Source: Acanthococcus lagerstroemiae (lineage: Eukaryota; Arthropoda; Insecta; Hemiptera; Eriococcidae). From it: a DNA stretch of 64,000 nucleotides. The translations under genes and the position numbers were made by a program. Position 1 is the stretch's first letter, and every line of letters starts with the position of its first letter. Below the pieces are notes generated by a model. The model did no database searches, had not been told where the DNA came from, and saw only the letters and a program-made list of their open reading frames with translations. Location: assembly GCA_031841125.1 (NCBI GenBank), contig CM063114.1, positions 39,639,574 through 39,703,573 on the forward strand, read 5' to 3'. This document shows, piece after piece, positions 58,953 through 64,000 of this stretch.

Positions 58953-60588
58953 CAGGGTGTCCGAGTTTCGGTTGCTAAGCGGGGAGGAATGAATAGCACT
59001 TGAGTAGACAAAGCAAAAGTGTTATCATCACCTTTTGCCTAATCACAAAATTGAAGGCGCCCCATCTTTGTAAAAATCAAAAAATTCACCAATTTTGACC
59101 CATTATAAAAATCACGAGTAATGATGTTGCCCAGTCTACAATGATGCCATGTTACAGCACTCACTTAGAGTAACAAAACAAGTTATTACGATATCCGGCC
59201 TGCTCTGAAAATTTAAGCAGGTAAATGGCATCCAAAATTCAGAAATTTCAATTTTTTACAAAATTGTGCAAAAAGCCTACTTTTACTGAATCCCAACATG
59301 AATAACCAAAGGCCGGCGTACAGTTCTCATTATCAAAACTGGTAGCCCTGATTCAGATGAACAAAAAATCATACCACTATCTCCTTCCAGTTTTCAGAAT
59401 TTAAAAAGTTATGTCGCGTTGAAGTTCATGAAGCTTCTGAAATGATCGAAAAATGAACCTTATGATGATCAAAGAAGAAAAAGAAAAAAAGAAAAATAAC
59501 AAACGCTTCTAATTTATTGTAACTTTCAATAGTCGTTACGCCTGAATGAATGGCTGGCGTTACATGAAGACTCCATCTGTTGAACTAGTTGTCTAACCAC
59601 CATGAAATAGGCACTGGAATACAAGAAGACCTCTCGCTGAAAGTAGATGAATGAAACTTGATTCATTTTATGACAAGCCATTGTTATGGTTTGTGCATTT
59701 CGCTGCAAAAAATTAACAACAGGCTTCATTCTGTTCAGTTTTTTATTTGCATGTTTGTATCTGTACACTTACTGATTTCCCCACATTATAAAAGAAATAT
59801 AAAAATTTGAGACGTGACCAGATTGAGAATTAATTTTTTGCGAAAGTGCACAAACCATAACAATGGCTTGTCATAAAATGAATCAAGTTTCATTCATCTA
59901 CTTTCAGCGAGAGGTCTTCTTGTATTCCAGTGCCTATTTCATGGTGGTTAGACAACTAGTTCAACAGATGGAGTCTTCATGTAACGCCAGCCATTCATTC
60001 AGGCGTAACAACTATTGAAAGTTACAATAAATTAGAAGCGTTTGTTATTTTTCTTTTTTTCTTTTTCTTCTTTGATCATAAGGTTCATTTTTCGATCATT
60101 TCAGAAGCTTCATGAACTTCAACGCGACATAACTTTTTAAATTCTGAAAACTGGAAGGAGATAGTGGTATGATTTTTTGTTCATCTGAATCAGGGATACC
60201 AGTTTTGATAATGAGAACTGTACGCCGGCCTTTGGTTATTCATGTTGGGATTCAGTAAAAGTAGGCTTTTTGCACAATTTTGTAAAAAATTGAAATTTCT
60301 GAATTTTGGATGCCATTTACCTGCTTAAATTTTCAGAGCAGGCCGGATATCGTAATAACTTGTTTTGTTACTCTAAGTGAGTGCTGTAACATGGCATCAT
60401 TGTAGACTGGGCAACATCATTACTCGTGATTTTTAAAATGGGTCAAAATTGGTGAATTTTTTGATTTTTACAAAGATGGGGCGCCTTCAATTTTGTGATT
60501 AGGCAAAATGTGATGATAACACTTTTGCTTTGTCTACTCAAGTGCTATTCATTCCTCCCCGCTTAGCAACCGAAACTCGGACACCCTG
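58953..60588. mobile_element. 1.6-kb foldback element with near-perfect 760-bp arms
   Basis: The left arm is 58953 to about 59713, the inverted right arm about 59828 to 60588, with a 115-bp spacer. The ends are CAGGGTGTCCGAGTTTCGG and its complement. The arms differ at only a few sites (for example CACCTTTTGC against CACATTTTGC). A TA is duplicated at each side inside the LINE endonuclease frame, as for Tc1/mariner-type integration, although no transposase is encoded. An 80-codon minus-strand frame in the arm is unassigned. Confidence 0.88.
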
Positions 60589-62791
60589 TATATGCCTACT
60601 AATACTTACGAAGATGAAAAGATTGAGGATGTATATGAAGAATCAGAAGGACTTGACAAGCATGTTAGAGGCGAAGAGAATCTCATTATTATGGGTGATT
60701 AGGATGCTGAAGTTAGTGAAGGAAAAGAAGGTACCTAATATAGTCGGGGATTTTGAGAGTTCGATTCAGTTTTGTGCAAAGTGTAACTTAGTAGGAAATA
60801 CTCAATTTAAAAATCATTATAGAAGAAGGTGTGCATGGAAGAGTCTAGGTAACGAAGGTAGATGTCAAATTGATTCTATTGTTACAAAATAACGTTTTAG
60901 GAATCAGATATCAGACTGTAAAACTTATCCAGGAGCCAATATTGACAGTGATCATAACTTTGTAGTAATGAAATGCAGGCTTAAATTGAAGAAACTTGAT
61001 TGAAAAGAAGAGGTAAAAAGATGGAATTCGAAAAAGTTGGAAAATATCAATATTAGAGGGAAATATCAAAAGAATATTGTATTAGAATTACAGACTGAAG
61101 AAACACAAGAAATTAACAGTGTGGAGGAAGACGGGTAAAATAAAGGAGGGAATATTAAAGTCAGCAGAAGAAAATCCAGGTAAAACTAAGAGAGAAGAAA
61201 AGAAACCATGGATGAAGGAGGAAGTCCTCAGAAAGATGGATGAATGAAGAAAATATAAGAATGTGCAAACGACAGAGAAGTTAGATTAGCTTATCAAAGG
61301 TTGAGGAATGAAATAAAGAGAGAGTGTAAAAAGGCAAAGGAGTAATGGATGACCGAAAAATGTGATAAGATAGAAGAAATTATAAATAAAGGACAAATAG
61401 ACTTGGCTTATAGAAAGGTAAAAATGGAGTTTTGGAGAAAGAAGGAAGAAGGCAAGTAATATAACAAATAAGGAGGGAGAGCCTATTTGCACACCTGAAG
61501 GAAAAGTGAAAAGGTGGGTAGAGTATATATGAGGATTATATACTAATAATGTCGATGAAGAGATAAGAATGGAGAGGGAGGAAGATGTGGAAGACGATGA
61601 GAGAGGAGACTGAATTTTAATATGTGAATTCGACAAAGCATTGAGTGATTTAAAGACAGGGAAAGCTCCAGGAGTGGATGAGATACCAGCTGAATTAATA
61701 CAGAACTTAAGAGAATATGTACTTGATAAATTATACAAATTAGTATGCTATATTTATGATAAAGGGAAAATGCCTGAGGATTTCAAAAAGAGTGATATTG
61801 TAACTATGTATACCAAAAAAAAGTAGGAGCAGATAGGTGTGAAGATTATCGAACAATTAGTCTTTTAGTCTTCTTTCGCCCGCGTCAAAAATATTAACTA
61901 GAATAATTTATAGGAGAGTTGAGACTAGAATAGATGCAGAACTAGGAGATTGTTAGTTTGGATTTAGAAAATGTGGGGAAGCAGTGTTAGCCTTGAGATT
62001 AATAGTAGATGGGAGACTAAAAAATGGGTAGGATACATATACGGCATTCGTTGATATTGAAAAAGCTTTTGACAATGTTAAATGGAATAAAATGTTTGAT
62101 ATTCTAAAAAAGATAGGAATAAAGTTTAATGAAATACAAGACATTTTAAATTTATATAAAGAACAAAAAGCCACATGAAGGATGGCGGGAGAGAAAGGGG
62201 AGGCTAATGTATAAGGCAGGGGTGCTCCTTATCTTCAGTATTATTTAATTTGTACATAAAATGGGCCATACAAGGAATAAAAGAAAAATTTGAAGCTGGT
62301 GTCACTGTACAGGGAGAGCGAGTAAAGATGCTCAGGTTTGCAGAGAATATTGTCTTATTAGCTGAAAAGAGTATTGATTTGGAAAACATTTTAAATGGAA
62401 TGGAGGAAATTTTGAGTGGAGAATATCGTTTGAGAATAAATAAAAATAAAACTTAAGTAATGGTATGTAATCAGTGTGAACATGTTACCTTAAATATAAA
62501 TATTGGGCAGGAAAAAATTGAGGAAGTAAGCGAATTTTGCTATTTAGGGAGTAAAATAACAAAAGATGGATGAAGTAAAAGGGATATTAATAGTAGAATA
62601 TCATAAGCCAAATTAACATTTTATCAAAAAAGTAATCTTTTCAAATCAAAAATAAATCTGGAAATCAAAAAATTATTCTTGAAAACTTATGTTTGGAGTG
62701 TAACCTCTTGTATGGATGTGAAACTTGAACTATAGGAAAACCAAAGAAGAGAAGGATCAAAGCTTCTGAGATGTGGTGCTATGGGCTGATA

Positions 62792-62939
62792 CTTACTTCA
62801 GGGGACATATATGACTAACAGGGACCACTTGGACTCTGAAAATTGTATATGCTGTGCTGTGAGGCGCTCAGTCGACTTCGGCACGAGATGTCATGTCCTG
62901 GGTTGGCTCAGTTGGGAGGCTTCATGTAGCACTAAACGG
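62792..62939 (+). other. Foreign insert in LINE C-terminal region
   Basis: The LINE frame EMWCYG breaks off at about 62791 and resumes at VRNEEVLERVEG near 62951. The intervening stretch of about 150 bp has no similarity to LINE protein and is richer in GC. It begins GATACTTACTTCAGGGG, faintly like the 5' end of U1 snRNA, and carries GTGAGGCGC and CTTCGGCACGAG. Its origin is unknown. Confidence 0.4.
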
Positions 62940-63261
62940 ACGGATTAGGTAAGAAATGAGGAAGTACTTGAGAGAGTTGAAGGTAAATAGATATGTATGT
63001 GGAATTGCCTGAAGAGAAGAAGAGATAAACTAATAGGGCATTATTTGAGGCACCCAGGAATAATATCACCGCTATTAGACGGAAGAGTAAAAGGAAAAAA
63101 TTGGGTAGGTCGGCAAAGATTCCAGTATGTTAATCAGATAATCAAGGATGTCAAATGTAAGTGTTATTACAAAATGAAAGAACTTGCACAAGATAGGGAG
63201 AAATGAAGAGCTGCATCAAGCCGGTTGGAAGACTTGATAACTTTATCATCATCATCATCAT

Positions 63262-63716
63262 TAGGGCTAGGATTTATATGATACCGCATATTCTTTCCTG
63301 CTGCACCACATAGCGCATATATTCGCATATTTTGGGTATAAAAAGCATAAAAACGTCAAATTTTTGCTTATTTTGGGATTTTTTCTGATCGTTAGCGCTT
63401 TTTTTAAAGAAAAAACATTTTTTTTTCAATGTTAAGAAAATCAGAATGTTTTTATTAAAATGAATAAATACTTTGACGTTTTTCTTCTGCATTTCTTCTA
63501 GTTTCGCTGTACGTACGATTCGATAGAATTTTTGAAAGCGCATTGAAAATACCTGCATTTTGACACCCATGATGGCATATTCTTATTGCACTTATTTATA
63601 CTTTTTTCAGTTTTATAGCGCATATTTATTTATTATTTTTTTTTTCAGCTTGTAACCGCTTATTAGGTATAAGCGCTTTTTTTACTGTTTTTAGCGCATA
63701 AAAATTCTAGCCCTAA
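63262..63716. mobile_element. hAT-type MITE, TAGGGCTAGGA family, in the LINE tail
   Basis: The ends TAGGGCTAGGATTTATATG and the inverted CATAAAAATTCTAGCCCTA sit between ATCATCAT on both sides (63254-63261 and 63717-63724). That gives a perfect 8-bp duplication, although the target is a (TCA)n repeat and so less informative. Both subterminal zones repeat AGCGCATA and GCATATT motifs. Confidence 0.8.
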
Positions 63717-64000
63717 TCATCATCATCATATAACTTAAACTGGGTAGAACGTAACTGGCGTTAGGTTGGTAGTGAACTTCTCCACTCCCCAATATATCGA
63801 GGGATTCTTGTTGAGAAATGGACAGCTATATTGTGATTTTTCTTTTATTCAAATTGTCGAATGTAAACTTTTAGAGCTGTTGCTCAATTTGTTGTAATGT
63901 GTGTTGAACAGCAACTGTGGTGTTCCGCCTGAAAAATTTTGTCAGTTGCACGTTCATTTGAAAATTCCACTCATGTCTTCTTGTAGTTGAGCCTCAGCCA
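63717..64000. other. End of LINE (TCA)n tail, then unassigned DNA
   Basis: The remainder of the simple tail runs to about 63729. After that there are 270 bp without a recognisable feature up to the window edge. Confidence 0.4.

Larger units (their letters stand above)
58620..63261 (+). mobile_element. Decayed LINE with endonuclease and reverse transcriptase
   Basis: An apurinic-type endonuclease start is recognisable (IKIGTWNVRSLKEFGRFENL at about 58641). Its VYMP block near 58948/60590 is split by a foldback element (58953-60588). The reverse transcriptase begins with LKTGKAPGVDEIPAELIQNL (about 61650). The active-site box reads RFAEN instead of FADD at about 62336, so the catalytic aspartates are lost. 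The C-terminal blocks FCYLGSKITKDG, LIGHYLRHPG and MKELAQDREK end near 63204, followed by a (TCA)n tail. There are many stops and frameshifts. It belongs to the non-LTR class with (TCA)n tails, and the clade is unresolved. Confidence 0.88.

Noticed and set aside
59526..59768. 80-codon frame inside the large foldback element
   Set aside because: It lies in and next to an arm of an inverted repeat with no known protein similarity. The mirrored copy is equally present on the other strand.

Overview
The window is animal nuclear DNA, most probably from an arthropod and likely an insect. The evidence is AT-rich sequence, multi-exon genes with GT-AG introns, a Set2/SETD2 protein whose SET core looks arthropod-like, and a dense population of short non-autonomous DNA transposons. 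No species can be named from sequence alone. There are no operons, CRISPR arrays or bacterial genes.

Two genes are clear. (1) On the minus strand, 38739 to 22930, a complete SETD2/Set2 histone H3 lysine-36 methyltransferase can be assembled from 16 coding exons. All junctions are phase-consistent and give 4,545 nt, 1,514 residues, with AWS, SET, post-SET, WW and SRI domains in order. (2) On the plus strand, 46616 to 47530, a complete four-exon gene encodes subunit 7 of the ER membrane protein complex (EMC7, 227 residues). Two weaker gene calls are a possible signal-peptide first exon on the minus strand at 11332-11374 and the last two coding exons of an unidentified plus-strand gene at 56034-56274.

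The rest is mostly mobile DNA. From 1 to 16 kb there is a tRNA-derived SINE family (three copies), palindromic MITEs with 4-bp target duplications, a LINE 3' end, GGTAAC-rich elements, 24-bp minisatellites, a pogo-like transposase remnant and several hAT-type MITEs. From 16 to 22.5 kb I recognise nothing. The SETD2 introns carry MITEs, a Penelope-like tail with a hammerhead-like motif and a 215-bp tandem array. From 41.7 to 46.3 kb, and again from 49 to 54.7 kb, there are foldback elements, hAT-type elements with readable 8-bp target duplications, and a decayed Penelope-like element. From 58.6 to 63.7 kb a decayed LINE is split by a 1.6-kb near-perfect inverted repeat and has a hAT-type element in its (TCA)n tail.

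The most unusual material is the transposon biology. One foldback family has arms that differ between copies but match within each copy. Several hAT-type elements each carry a different private subterminal motif array. Five nested insertions allow relative dating.
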